Assembly (NCBI GenBank): GCA_024752435.1
Contig: CP103036.1
Span: forward strand, 434,001-498,000
Direction of reading: 5' to 3'
Length of the DNA: 64,000 bases
DNA from: Allantophomopsis cytisporea
Lineage: Eukaryota; Ascomycota; Leotiomycetes; Phacidiales; Phacidiaceae
The first letter of the stretch is position 1. Every line of letters begins with the position of its first letter. The notes beneath the pieces were generated by a model. The model saw nothing but the letters and a program-made list of their open reading frames with translations. It searched no databases and was not told where the DNA came from. Made by a program: the position numbers and the translations under genes. Shown one piece after another: positions 10,564 to 22,314 of the stretch.

Positions 10564-11911
10564 TTAAAGAAGAGTTTCGTCAACCCCAGACTTGCTAAAT
10601 TGATCCAGCTTTTTCAAGATGGTTTGATACAAGAAAAGCATGCAGCCACTTTGTACACTAGTCCAAACAAACCTGGGGCCAACCCCTCTGAACCAACCCG
10701 AAACACCCTCAGTCTTGTATAGGATTTTTAGACCGGTAAACACAGAAGATGTATCAAGTTTGATACATCCTGGCCGAGGTGTATGAGTTGATGGCGAAGA
10801 AGTTGAAATACTCCTAGTCTGTTGCGGTGAAAGTTGACTGGAATGTGGAAAGCTGGACTTATGGCCTGAGCTTGCAGCAACCTTGACTGGTGGCGGTTCA
10901 ACATGATTGACTTGCGTCTGGATCCGAGTTTTGACGACGTCCAGAGGGCAAGTGATGACACCAGCAAGACCACCAGCAGCAGCTCCTGTAAGCAGCTCAA
11001 GAGGTAAACCTATCTCCCTACTTTCTTTCCACCGTCTTGCCCACTTCTGCGCTTGCTCATAGAAAGTGAATTGTAAGGCACTGAATGGAAGATCACGAAA
11101 AATAGTCGCTTTATAACCGTGGAAAAGAGCAGAGAAACCTTCTTGCCTGACAATCATCTTTACCGCGTGCGATGTCCCACGATAGTTGTAGCCAGATTTG
11201 AAGTATGGGTTGTTGTATCGCCCCTGAAGTTGAAGTCTCGTCTTGAGTACCTCTGAGGGGACGTATACAATCGACGCAGCGCCATCCGCAACAAAACCTG
11301 TACCCCAGTCAGTATCTTCGACATTAAACAGGAAAGAACTAATGTACCACTTGTAAGATATGCGAGCTGGGGTGTAATGCCTGCATCTATCATATGCCTT
11401 TTACTATATTCATATGTACCGAAAAATATAATGGTACCAGGGAAAGACCCTAGCATAGCCGGTATCCATCCACCATAAAGACCTCTTCTAATACCTTCCT
11501 GGCGAAAGATGGTGGAGTAAGACGAGGACATTGTGGTGTACTTGGGTGGTATATGAGGATCGCCTTGTTGACGTGTCTTGACTGTATCGAGGGAATGCAT
11601 TAAAAGATCGCCTGTTGTGCCTCCTATTCCTCCTGCTATCATAGCCTATGAGGAAAGGTTAGTAGTTCCTTCGATGTTGGGGGCATGAAAAGGAATTGAC
11701 TGACATGTAGATACGGAGGACGGCCCTCCTCCTCAACCTCTTTCGGTGCCATGGTGTCAAAGTTTGTAAACTGGCCTCGTGTCTTTGCATCTGCGATCCC
11801 AAGATTGCCAATCGTACGTCCATTATCTGCGTGATCGTTGTCGCTGTTTGTCCGTGGTTGAGTTGTGGACGCAGCAGGTAACAAATCAACGATACGAGAG
11901 GCCAGGGACAT
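10564..11911 (-). CDS. mitochondrial carrier family (SLC25) protein, possibly MME1/Ymr166c-like
   Basis: Inner-membrane solute carrier. Exons 11911-11705, 11645-11348 and 11297-10564 (introns 59 and 50 bp) give 412 aa, about 100 longer than a minimal carrier. The three tripartite signatures are present: [32 protein letters not shown] and [13 protein letters not shown], i.e. Px(D/E)xx(K/R)x(K/R) with Pro replaced by Ser in repeat 1. The extra length is an N-terminal polar leader of ~65 aa and a Ser/Thr/Pro-rich insertion in the third matrix loop ([20 protein letters not shown]). The substrate cannot be read from sequence. The similarity to yeast Mme1 (Mg2+ exporter) is from memory and weak. 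Confidence 0.85.
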
Positions 11912-12598
11912 TGCCCTTCCTCAATAGACGAAGATATTCGGTGCAAGATCTCGCGCGTCTGCACCACGTAGAACTCCAAGTAATAGATCTGGGAGCGGGG
12001 GACAATTTGTTGTTAACAGCTTCTGCGGTTCTATAAAAATTATGAGGTCAATGACGATTATCGCCTGTGGTTCCAGGCACCAAATGTTGACTAGGTACCT
12101 ACGTAAGGTACCATGGAAGAAGTATCTTACTTACATTGAGATACCTACCTACCACTGACAATGTTTGAGATAAAGGGTTGTTCTTATCTTCCTACAGCTC
12201 GAAGAATTCGATGATGTACATGATATATACGAATTCTAATCGTCTCGATTGCTCGTCCAAATAGACTTATTCAAGTGCATATCTCACTTGATAAAGGCTT
12301 CTTAGATGAAGTATATTACACAACGTACTCTAGTAAAAGTTGTACATAATTCATCGAGCATATATACTTGTTTATTGTGTAATAGGTAAATCGATACTTC
12401 ACAAGGTGCATATTTCAATGAATCAAGCTCTCATAAATCCCAATATTTTGTCCTCCGTCTTTGAGTATACATACCGTACATCCATAACCTTTTGATTCAA
12501 TTGAGACACCAAATCCGCGGTATTATATATCCCAAGCCTACAAATGCAACGCTAAATAAACACTCATATAATCTTACAACATTATACACGTAGCCCTG
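11912..12598. other. intergenic: carrier promoter and 3' end of 7TM gene
   Basis: 687 bp with TAGGTACC/TACCTAC-type short motifs near 12095-12155 and a strongly AT-rich part with inverted repeats from 12270 to 12401. No gene. Confidence 0.5.
12270..12401. repeat. AT-rich inverted repeats
   Basis: A perfect 7-bp hairpin (TCAAGTG, 7-nt loop, CACTTGA) near 12275-12292 is followed by a larger imperfect inverted repeat. The left arm GAAGTATATTACACAA is at 12308-12323. The right arm is TTGTGTAATA at 12376-12385 and ATACTTC at 12395-12401, split by about 9 bp. It could be an old MITE or a chance structure in AT-rich DNA. Confidence 0.5.
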
Positions 12599-13804
12599 CT
12601 ACCGTATGTCCTTATGATACGCATGATAATCGAATTCGTTGAGTTCCACGTCCTTCCAACTAGGCATTGTGCCGAAAGTCATTACCCTTGGAGCCTTCGG
12701 CGTCAATGGCATTCGCTCTCCTCTTTCCTCGTCAAGATCCAGGGTTCCAAGCTTCGCATATCTTGCGCGCCCATTTAACTTCGAGGGATGGGCTATTCGC
12801 TCAAAGAGGCTACCAAAGAGGGATTTCAGGCCCGGCACAGACAGCGCAATCATTGTGCCACCTATTTCGGCATTTTCGACGGCCAGCATAGGGCTGTAGA
12901 CCCAAGAAACATCGACATCTACTAAGCCGCGGAAGACGAGATAGAACCGGGCGATTGATATAGCCAAAACACTGTGGTCAACGTTAATAGTTGGTTCGAC
13001 GGAGCCATCGGGTACCTTACATGATGCCTGGAAAAAGGATAGGTGTAAGCTTGAGCTTTACTTCCGTCTTTCCATGAAAAACAGAGATCAGAGCTGAAGG
13101 AATTATGAATAGAATAAGGTCGCAGATGAGTGAAACACAGGAGTTGGTGAGATAAACAACAGCCCATGATAAACACACAATGTTTTCGTTGCGCTGTTGC
13201 CACTCGTATGGCCAGCTGATCACGAATGGCCTACAGTGGAAGATGAGGAGATACATCTGTGGGATGTAGGCTAGGCACACGAAGATTGCTGAGCCAATCA
13301 CCGACCATCTCAACGTCTGATGATTATCACATAGTCGATAGTAGAATGCTAATCCTGATAATCTACAGACACAGAGAGCCGTTGTATAGAGCAAGTGAGC
13401 CACAAAATCGAGAACTTCTGTAAGATTGACCTCTGAATTGGATAGCACATGTTGAATGTACTCGATATGACGACCTGAGCCGAGCTTGACAAGATAGATT
13501 GATAGAATGCCGAATGCGATATAGAGTAGCTATCTCTTGTCAGCTAGCAATACTACTCTCCGCTCAGCACTTCCGATTATGTACTGACCAGTGTTGGAAT
13601 AATCAAATAGTCGTCCAAGCCTATCCTCCATACAACAAAAGATCTTGCGTATAATCTTGTGCAAACTATAGTACCTGCAAGAATGGTAACCACCACAATA
13701 CCAGTAATTGGGCCAGAATCCCTCGACTCTTGCAAATACTCTGCTGTGAACTGTGACGGAACCCTACCAGCTGCTATTGCAGCTAGAATATCTGCGTCGA
13801 CCAT
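12599..13804 (-). CDS. PTH11-like / fungal rhodopsin-domain seven-helix membrane protein
   Basis: Exons 13804-13589, 13529-13021 and 12971-12599 (introns 59 and 49 bp) give 365 aa. The layout is a short extracellular N-terminus, seven hydrophobic helices and a cytoplasmic tail. Signals typical of the fungal rhodopsin-domain family (often called SAT4 or PTH11-like): IGLDDYLIIP after helix 2, the GSGRHIEYI loop, FHCRPFVISWPYEWQ with the conserved Cys after the third helix pair, and VSWVYSPMLAVENAEIGGTMIALSVPGLKSLF near the C-terminus. The N-terminus has no CFEM domain, so it is the non-CFEM subclass. Ligand and G-protein coupling are unknown for the family as a whole. Confidence 0.88.
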
Positions 13805-15400
13805 AATCAGCGTCGAAGGTATTCAAAAACTCCTGCCTCTGCCTCTTTTTAATGGTTTGAGTGTTGGGAGGACCAGATCAGAAAGTGAGGGCGGAAATTA
13901 GAAATAGAATAGAAGGCCAGTGAGATGCTTGACGGAGCCAGAGCCGTGGTTTTCCCCAGGCTAAAGATCTTCAATACATGTTCGGCAAAGAAATTGGATT
14001 CTGACTGAACACGGAGAAATGGCCCAAACAATAGGTTGTTGGTTGATAGGAGGCAATTCAAGGACCATGGCTTCGGAAGAACGATTGCATTTATGTGGAT
14101 GGCTATATAAAGCAGTATCCATACCCACGCTTTCGTCCCAACTACCGTACTCAAACAATAGCTCCGTGCGCAACTACAGAAGGCAAGTTTCGTTCGATTG
14201 ACGGGAGGGATTGTTGGAGACACTGGCGGTGCCGCATCCTGCTGCGAGTTTCAGATGTATGCCGCACATTTATGGGGCGACCCCTCGAACAACTTCAGAT
14301 TCGACTGTGCGTGACAGCATAAGGGCCTATGAGGCACAGCCAAACAATATAGCCTACTTAATTAACAATCGTGTCTGCTCATATTGATGGGATCAATAAG
14401 TCTAAATTGCTTTTTAATAGAGAAGCTTGTTAATGGTATGAAACAAATACTCGATAATGATATGGTAAATAAATATAAATAACAAGCAGGAGAAGTCAAT
14501 GTGACCAGCCACAGAGTGCGTTGTTCATGTTTCATGAAATGCAGAATCATAACGACGTTGGTAGAGTTGATACGGGAGTATATTGTATCGACTTGCCATA
14601 GGTTGATCTGTAATGAGAAGAATCGGTCAAGTCAAGGGGATCTGATACCGTCACGATCGCCCACCGTTTGAGTGATTTGCAGTATTCGGAGCATGGCTCA
14701 CATCGGACCCTTCACAACCAGACCACACGGAGGTCGTTGCCCGCCGAGGCTGATAGACAGGATGCTTTATTGGAAGACATTGAGTTTTTCCTTGATATCA
14801 ATCTGCTACTTGTAATAATACCTGCGTCAACGTGTTGTATTGCGTGTTTAGGTAGCAGTCGCATCGACGTATCGAGCGTAACAACATGCAACGTTCAAAG
14901 ACAAGAAAAGGCCTGACATCCAGAAAAGAGATAGAAAAGGTGTGACTAAGTGGTATGACGCACAACTTTCTAGAGTGATCTTCAGACAAGGTAGGGATTC
15001 CATGAGTCAACTCTTCATCTCAAGGATCAACATGCTCCTGTGGCTGGCCAATCTTTGGTGTTGTTTTGTTGCCGATGACTGTCGTTTGAACTTCAGCCAG
15101 GATACGAAGTAGAAGCGTGGAATTGCTGCCTCGATAATTTATGACTCACATGCAAGGCATCAATGTTGACTCGTGCCAAAAAGGCGAGAAAGAATGAGCT
15201 GCTGTTGCGTAATATAATAAGGTATCAGCATTGATCTTGAGGAGATGGCATACCAAGAATCAAACCAATAAATCAATCCAAAAACCATCACGTACCAGCT
15301 CGTTGTATAAGCTGGCCATCAGTCTTGCAATGACCAACATTTTTTTCTTCTTCACCAGGACCTCGCCCAAATCGCTCGCCGGTAACCCTTAACTAAAGTC
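13805..15400. other. intergenic between divergent 7TM and F-box genes
   Basis: 1.6 kb of AT-rich DNA. Scattered short open frames (for example 14668-14916) have no family features. It should hold both promoters; I see no repeat or RNA gene. Confidence 0.5.
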
Positions 15401-17482
15401 ATGACGTTGACAGCATTTCCAGAAAGAGCGTCTCCTTTCTCACAGCTACCAGTGGAGATTTATGAGAGTGTTGTTAGACACATAGAATCTGCAGAGTCTC
15501 TAGCATGTCTTTCAAGGACCTGTAAACTTCTGAAATTCTTTGCGGATCTTGCAGGATGGAGAGTTTTTGCGCAGTCGCGTTTTCCATCACTTGCTTCGAC
15601 TCCACTATCTCCAGCAGCCCTCTGTAAACCTGGATTCTGGAGGACTGTGACTCGACTTCTTGTATCCCAGTCACGATCATGGGATCGTAGAGCTTTACTG
15701 GCTACTACAGTAGATCCTTATTCCATCTATAACATCCAGCTTCAGAAATGCTTAGATGACGATACTCTGGTTAACTCTGTGTCATCTCTGGCCATTGGTT
15801 CGCATTTCTCAAGTACTCAGAGTGCGGGCTTTCATCCTGTGCTAGATTGTAATCTCGAAGTAGGCGATGATGTGTCATCCAAGAGAGAGGTCCTTGCTAT
15901 GGGAGCAGGTGCTGATCTTTTTGTTCGTGTAAGGAGCAGCGGTAACTTCAGTCGACATGGTGACTGGCTAGCTGCGACGGATCAGCATGGGCAACAGATC
16001 ACATGGTATACAGCAGGAGCCACTGCTGGTGGTTTTAAACATGGTAAGTTCTTCTAAGTCTTATGCTAAGCTGTATTAATATCATTGTTAGGTCGCGATG
16101 ATATTACTTCTGTCAACATCATTGATGCTCATACTCTCAGTGCTGAAGCCGCATATATAGATGTGATTGTTGGCAGAGCGAACGGTCTTCTACAGAGGTT
16201 GAGCATTAGCCGTATTCAGCCGCAAGTCCTCTGCGTTGCGAATTTTGTGGCAGCCGCAACAGAAGGTTGTGGAATTTCTCAGTCTCTCCAAGAGCGGATA
16301 GTTTCGACAGATCTAAAAACTTCACAGTCTCTTCTTGCTGTTATTTCAAGGAAGGCGGTCTCATTATATGATGCTCGCATAAGTTCACAAGACATCTTGC
16401 CTGTGTCAAAAGTCCAGATCGACTCAGGAGATCCCTCATATCAGAATTTCTCGACAAAGTTCTTATCCTCAAAACGACTGGCTATCACAGGCCGGTCTTC
16501 TCGCCATTCAATCCGAATTTTTGAAGTTGCCGAATACGGTCTTGAGGGAACACCGATACACGCACTTGGTAGCTCTGATGAGAATTATGAACTCTCAACC
16601 AGTACTGAAAGGTAGATGCTTTGCTTTCCACTTATTGAAATAATACTGAATTCATATAGTGTATTTGCCGTTGAGCCGCTCTCTCCTTCACTAAAAGCTG
16701 GCGGAAGCCGTCAGGGAGACATGTTTATCAGTGGCTGGTACGATGGGATTTGTAGATTGTACGATTTAAGAACGCCTTCAGGGGTTGTTAGTACTTATAG
16801 AGATCCGTTAGACCACGACTCTGCGATATACTCTCTGGCATCATTCGGCCAGGAGCGTTTTATAGCGGGAGGTGCACGCCATTCACTACTCAAAATCTTT
16901 GATTTTCGAATCTCGGGCTCCAAATGCTATAGCTACTCTAGTGCTTCACAACCCCTTGGTAATGATTCCATTACTAATACGTCCAAATGCTTGGATTCAC
17001 AGAGTCTACCAAATTGGGACGTCTTTCTAGGCGCTGGAAGAAATCGCGGAAGGCGGACGGAAGATGACAGTCCTGTTTTTTCTCTGAAATCTGTGTCACC
17101 ATACAGTCCGGTGCTATACGCAGGCACATCAAACAATATCCTTGAGTTGAATGCTATCAGCTCCAGTGATCCGCACTTTGAACCTTATTACGGCGATCGA
17201 GTTGTCTCTATATATCCTCCCCAAGGCGACCTACGAAAGAAGAAGACCAGTCGTGAAAGCTATCAAGAGATGAGCAAGATTGCCAGAAAATGGGATCCAG
17301 TGGGAGGTGTACTTGGTTTGAAAATGGCCGAAACAGATGACGGGAGATCGGCCTCTGGGTTGGGAAGAAGCATGGTGCCGAAATTACGAGCGCAAGGCAG
17401 GGTTGGAGGAAGTTCTGTGGAGAATTGCGATGCTCATGCAGGAATTCAAGAGAGGTTGGATGAGCGGTGGTTTGCGATTTGA
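15401..17482 (+). CDS. F-box protein with C-terminal beta-propeller (WD40-like)
   Basis: Probable substrate receptor of an SCF ubiquitin ligase. Exons 15401-16043, 16092-16611 and 16660-17482 (introns of 48 bp each) give 661 aa. The F-box is at residues ~11-58: PFSQLPVEIYESVVRHIES...LSRTCKLLKFFADLAGWRVF. The rest is beta-rich; the clearest WD-type unit is GDMFISGWYDGICRLYDLRTPSG, followed by RFIAGGARHSLLKIFDFRIS and VLYAGTSNNILELN. The C-terminal ~80 residues are basic and low in structure. Substrate unknown. The ATG is the first in frame and lies 9 residues ahead of the F-box. Confidence 0.85.
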
Positions 17483-19016
17483 TGGTGGATAGTACGATCA
17501 GAGTCAGAGATATGACAGTGGAACGTACTATGCACGTATGATACTCGGGATTAGCCTGGATTCGTCATTTTCAGGAATATCGTGTTGTATTAGTGCATGG
17601 CAGGCCACGGGTGCAGATGTGGAAAGAAGTTCCCAAATCTGATCGTTCCTAACGTAGAGTCTCCTTAGTCATCAATTTATTCAAAAACGCAAATATTTAC
17701 ATGAAGATCTCCTCGCGTAACGTGCAGTGTTTACTTCGACGAAACTCATGGTGTCCAAAGTTTAGATCAGTTGAAAGGCCCTATATTTGCACGAGACGTG
17801 GAACAATTTGCTACTTGGTCATAAAGCTAGCCAGTCAAGCATTCATGTTGCTCTGTCATCTCATAAATGATAAGGATATGTAGTTTTAGGAGTAGTTGAC
17901 AGTTCCGTAAACACATGCACAGCACGACTTGTCTGCAAATCAGATTCTCTTGCGGGCAATAGCAACAAAATGCTCGTCACCACGCGTTAAGAAAGCAGAA
18001 GAGAAGGGAAAACAGGAAAAAAGACAAATCAAACCATTGGAATAATAAAAGTAGAACTTTCAAGGTAAAAAGTAAAAGGCAAAAACAAACGTTTCTTCTA
18101 TTATCATACTACAACTTCTGATTGCACATATTATTGTATTTGAACCCCTAATGGATTCTTCTAAGACTTCCCATTCTAGGGTCCAGATCTCATCCCCTTA
18201 CGTTTATGTAATCTATGTAAGATTTCCGTCCATCTGAGTGTCCTATCCTGCTACATGCTTCACCACTACACTGAGAAACTGGTTAATATAAGGCTTATTG
18301 GGTTAGCTTACATTTACCTTGGTGACGTGAAGCTCATTAGACTATGGTACTCAAGTAGAAGGTAAAGGCCTTCTTCAACACTTCTAGCATTTAAAGTACA
18401 CATTTAACATTCGTGCTTGGTAACCATGCAATAGTATCATTAACGTGGCGGCTCCTAGCTCTTGATTGCTATCATGTCTTATTCTGTATGGTGAGGCTAC
18501 GTCAAATCCAGTCTTATATTGAGCTTCAACCACAGTTGGTTCTTATGTATAGGTAGCCATATGAAACGTATACTATCATAATTATGATTTCAATCAAGAA
18601 CAAGAGAAGGGCTCTGGCATACATAGGCACACGGTAAGAATTGAATGCCATCAGACAGGGCTCCGCGATATGATGCATACTAAATTATTACGTACAACAA
18701 ATTTCTAATAACTACGAATATATTAAGCTTATTTGACCAAATTCACACGAAATCACAACGTTATCTTCAGCCTCTCAAGTACTAGCCCTATTCGCTTCCT
18801 AGACCCCTGAAAGTTGTTCATTAAGCATAATCCAATATCCGCTCACTGACGTTGCAACTCCACATTTTTTAACCCTGTCAAAGCTCATTTGAAAATTATA
18901 GATTTAAGGAACGACTCCATACACTATTCCGCAAAGAAGTAATGCTAAGCATTCGTCCTATTGGGTGAGATAAAATACTGCTAATTTAAGCACCTAAACT
19001 CCTAAGTTTTCTGAGA
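17483..19016. other. intergenic, convergent, AT-rich
   Basis: 1.5 kb between the F-box stop and the stop of the DUF7707-type gene. I see only short open frames and A/T-rich runs (for example 17960-18110). Confidence 0.5.
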
Positions 19017-19790
19017 TTAGATCATGAGAGCAAAACCAGCGAAGAGACCAATGGTCACTACACCAAGACCATAGATACGTCCCACATCAATAGCAGTCTG
19101 AGCACCATTCTTCTTGCTAGGGCTGCTTGTAACGGTAGTGGTAGCTTCAGTACTGCTGTGGACTGTTCCAGTACTGGTGGAAGAGGTGCCAGTAGACTTA
19201 GTGGAAGAGATATCAGTGGACTCGGTGGAAGAGGCGCCAGTGGACTCAGCGGCCGTGGTGCTGCTGGTTGATGTGGAAGAAGTGCTACTGACCCGAACTG
19301 GGTGCTGCGCACCACAAGGGTGGTCGGATCTACCTGGAAATTAGAAGAGGTAGTTGAAAGTCTTAGGATATTACTGACTGACACGCTCCCTGGCAGAGGT
19401 TGTCGCCATTGCAAGCAGTGACGCAGTCGGCATTGTATTGCTGGCAGATGAAGTATGGGAGAGTCTGCGAGAATTGAGATGCATTGGGCGTGATGCCACC
19501 TGTACTGCAAACACAGGTGTAGTTCAGGGTTATAGGATCACATGTGTTGGAGTCGGTATTGGTGCTTTGATCAGGAGTGACTTGAGTGCAGAGTGCAGGA
19601 CAGAGTGAGATTTGTTGGTTGCACCACCCCTCTGTTTTCTGTAATCAGTACATAGTGACAGGATCTGATGTGAATTGATTACTCACGTCTTGTCTGAAGT
19701 GGCACCTCATCTGGATTGATGGAAGATTGAGCAGTAGCAAAGCTAGTCATAATAGCCGCAACGGCGAAGGTTGTCTTGAACGAATGCATT
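19017..19790 (-). CDS. secreted Ser/Thr-rich GPI-anchored protein, DUF7707 type, with an apparent frameshift in the signal peptide
   Basis: Start ATG at 19790 opens a signal peptide, MHSFKTTFAVAAIMTSF. One extra T in a TTTT run (plus strand AAAA at 19739-19742) shifts the frame just before ATAQSSINPDEVPLQTR, so the ATG frame ends at a nearby TGA. Downstream, the frame is intact. The donor is at 19686 and the best acceptor leaves exon 2 from 19635: QGWCNQQISLCPALC, the Cys-rich domain through NLCQGAC. A second intron follows, then HPCGAQHP, a Ser/Thr-rich stalk (SSTSSTSTSSTTAAESTG) and the hydrophobic end YGLGVVTIGLFAGFALMI that would be cleaved for GPI attachment. The VPLxTRQGWC...CP.LC pattern matches my memory of DUF7707. 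The single lesion could be an assembly error or a young null allele. Confidence 0.75.
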
Positions 19791-19875
19791 TTGAAATTTA
19801 AGTTGACAACTACGAAGTGAAAACAAAGCAGAAGTCAGCTAGCTATATACCCAAATCGAAGCGGGGGCTGATTTA

Positions 19876-19903
19876 TTTTTTCTTTTTCTTTTTCTTTTTC
19901 TTT
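19876..19903. repeat. (TTTTTC)n microsatellite
   Basis: About four copies of TTTTTC, roughly 90 bp upstream of the DUF7707-type start codon (GAAAAA on the coding strand). Confidence 0.9.
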
Positions 19904-20882
19904 GGAAGCTGGTTGTCAGAGAAGATGCGGGGGGGCTGGTGGAATGAATGTGCATAACCGCACGCTCCACAGCAACAGATACGAGCAGATGAATACCATG
20001 GTGATAGAAGACAGTACAACTCACTGAATCTGCCACAGACTTTTGTTCTGGTGTTAATTCAAAGATATGTACGGAGGAAAGACAGTGACCAGAGGCAGCA
20101 GAGAAGAAGACCTGGAGATACAGAAATGTGTGCGGAGAAAGGCGAGAGAACGCTCTTTATGAGGAGATATTGAGCCTACCAGATGAATGAGAAGGCACAA
20201 ACCTCGTGCCACCGAACATATTAGTTGCAATATGAGCGGCCAGATTTACGGTAATTCAGCCCATACCGAGTCATGATGTCCAATAAGATATACAGAATGG
20301 CATATTTTTCGAGATGAGGGAAGTGAAGTATATCTGTGCCAAAGTATATAAGTAAGGTTCGGGAGAAAGTCGAAGGTAAAAGGTAAAGTATGAGCGTGTT
20401 AGGTATGTCTTAGATGGATCGAGACCAGCACTATGCTCCATAGATAGGATCAATAATACCGAGCCGTACTCACACTGCAGCATACGGGAGCGGCCCTCAC
20501 TGCGTAGGTACTTACATTGTGGAGTACCGCACTAGATAACGACAGCACATATGGCATAATTGCTCACCACTCAGCTCCACGACGATCAAAAAGTATATGT
20601 GCTGTGTGTGCATTCCATATACATGTGATATGACTCGATTCCGGAACGTGTTGGTTACTGAGGAGAGCCAAATAAGAGAGAGAAAGATGGGAAGGGAGTA
20701 AGTCAGGTCGGCGATAGAATCGGCGAGGATGAAATCATCGTAATTTTAAGATAGCATCAGAAGAGCCAGGCGGACTCAAGTTAACGTGCACATACATACT
20801 GTGTACATACTGAATCTAAGGTGGATAAATGGTCCGACGATCGTTGGGTCGAAGCTTGGCTTTGATTATGGAGTGTCGTGGA

Positions 20883-20937
20883 GTACGCAGTACACAATCT
20901 CGGGAGCGAGGGTAGATTTCCCCTCAGTACGCAGTAC
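20883..20937. repeat. two copies of GTACGCAGTAC
   Basis: The 11-mer GTACGCAGTAC (inverted repeat GTAC around GCA) occurs at 20883-20893 and 20927-20937, starts 44 bp apart. A third perfect copy is at 61375-61385 and a near copy ends at 21655. Confidence 0.8.
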
Positions 20938-22293
20938 TTAAGTATGTATGTATCAATGCTGATCCCGCTCCTGGTGCTAAGTACCATTGTTAGCGCGGAC
21001 ATTACTCCAGCTTTTGCTTCTATTCCTTTCTTTTATTTACGCCGGATTGTAGCACAGTGAGGATTATCTAGCTTGTAATCGATGTTGGGTCACCATTTTT
21101 CTATCTACATATCAAATCGTGTGGGGAATTGACGATTTTGGTAGGGGAAAACCTCCTGAGTTCGATACAAATCTCGTTTTTCATCCATGGCAGTAGAATT
21201 CCTGGATGACGAATCCTATTTACTTACTCCGTACTGTACATCTGCATGTTCCTGAAGTAAAGACTCAATGTTGGATCTGTGATGCTCCCCTTTTCCCCCT
21301 TTAACCATTTGCAGCATTAGCAATGCGGGCGATAATAATGCAGTCATTATTGTCACCCCACAACTACAGGTGAAGGCTAGTTAAGCTCAATGGTCATGCC
21401 ATCCTCTTTCTGTTGAGTCTGATCAGGAGCACATTCATTGGTGTGCTCTATTCCAACGTCGACAAACTTCCAGATCCCAAATACAATCCCCCCAAAATTT
21501 GTAGGCTCGAAGCACGACAGGTCTCGATCCGCCAGACTTCCTCAGTACACAGAAGACACATCAGTCGGAGTACTGCTCCGCGTATGAGATGAGAAGCCTC
21601 TTCACATCACATTACCTGCCTTATCCAGAGACTGCACCTCCACTGTACGCAGTAGTATTTCGTCAAACGCCCAAACCTCCTTCAGCGCTGCACATATCAG
21701 CTAAATCTAGAGTCAACCGGACCCTGCCCATTATTGGTCTATCCGGTTACCACCATCCGGCGGCTTGAATCTGGCATAGGCAGCACCACTTCATGCCCAA
21801 CAGTCAACAATCCCATGATTGTAATATGACAGCCTTGCTGCAGTAAGTGGCTATGCAGACCGGAGAGTTCTCCTAGCCTACATGGACAAGAAGATCCTGA
21901 AAAGCGTTATGTATCTCGCTGACTCGAATTCTTATACGATGTTGAATCGGACCTTCTTATTTCTCTTATTATCATACTAGTGAAACAGAAAGGCTGATGA
22001 TAAAGAAAATGCAGCTATAGATAATAAACCCTAAACTCGAAATCCTCACGATCTCTAGTTTGAAAGTAAACTCTTATTCTCCAAATTTGCTAAGATACCC
22101 GTTGTTTTGATAGACTGCTGTCGGGGTGACACTAGCGTAATTGACACTCGTTACGTTACGGCGTATATGATAGAAGGCAGGCAGTAATAACAGTAGTAGT
22201 GATCAACGACTTCTTGATGGAAAAGATGCATATGTTGTCAAGAATGTATGTATGTACCGTGTTATGACCGATCTAGGACTCAAAATGCAAGGA

Positions 22294-22314
22294 GAAGAAG
22301 AAGAAGAAGAAGAA
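22294..22314. repeat. (GAA)7 microsatellite
   Basis: Seven GAA units in the non-coding region upstream of the IQM-like gene. Confidence 0.9.
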
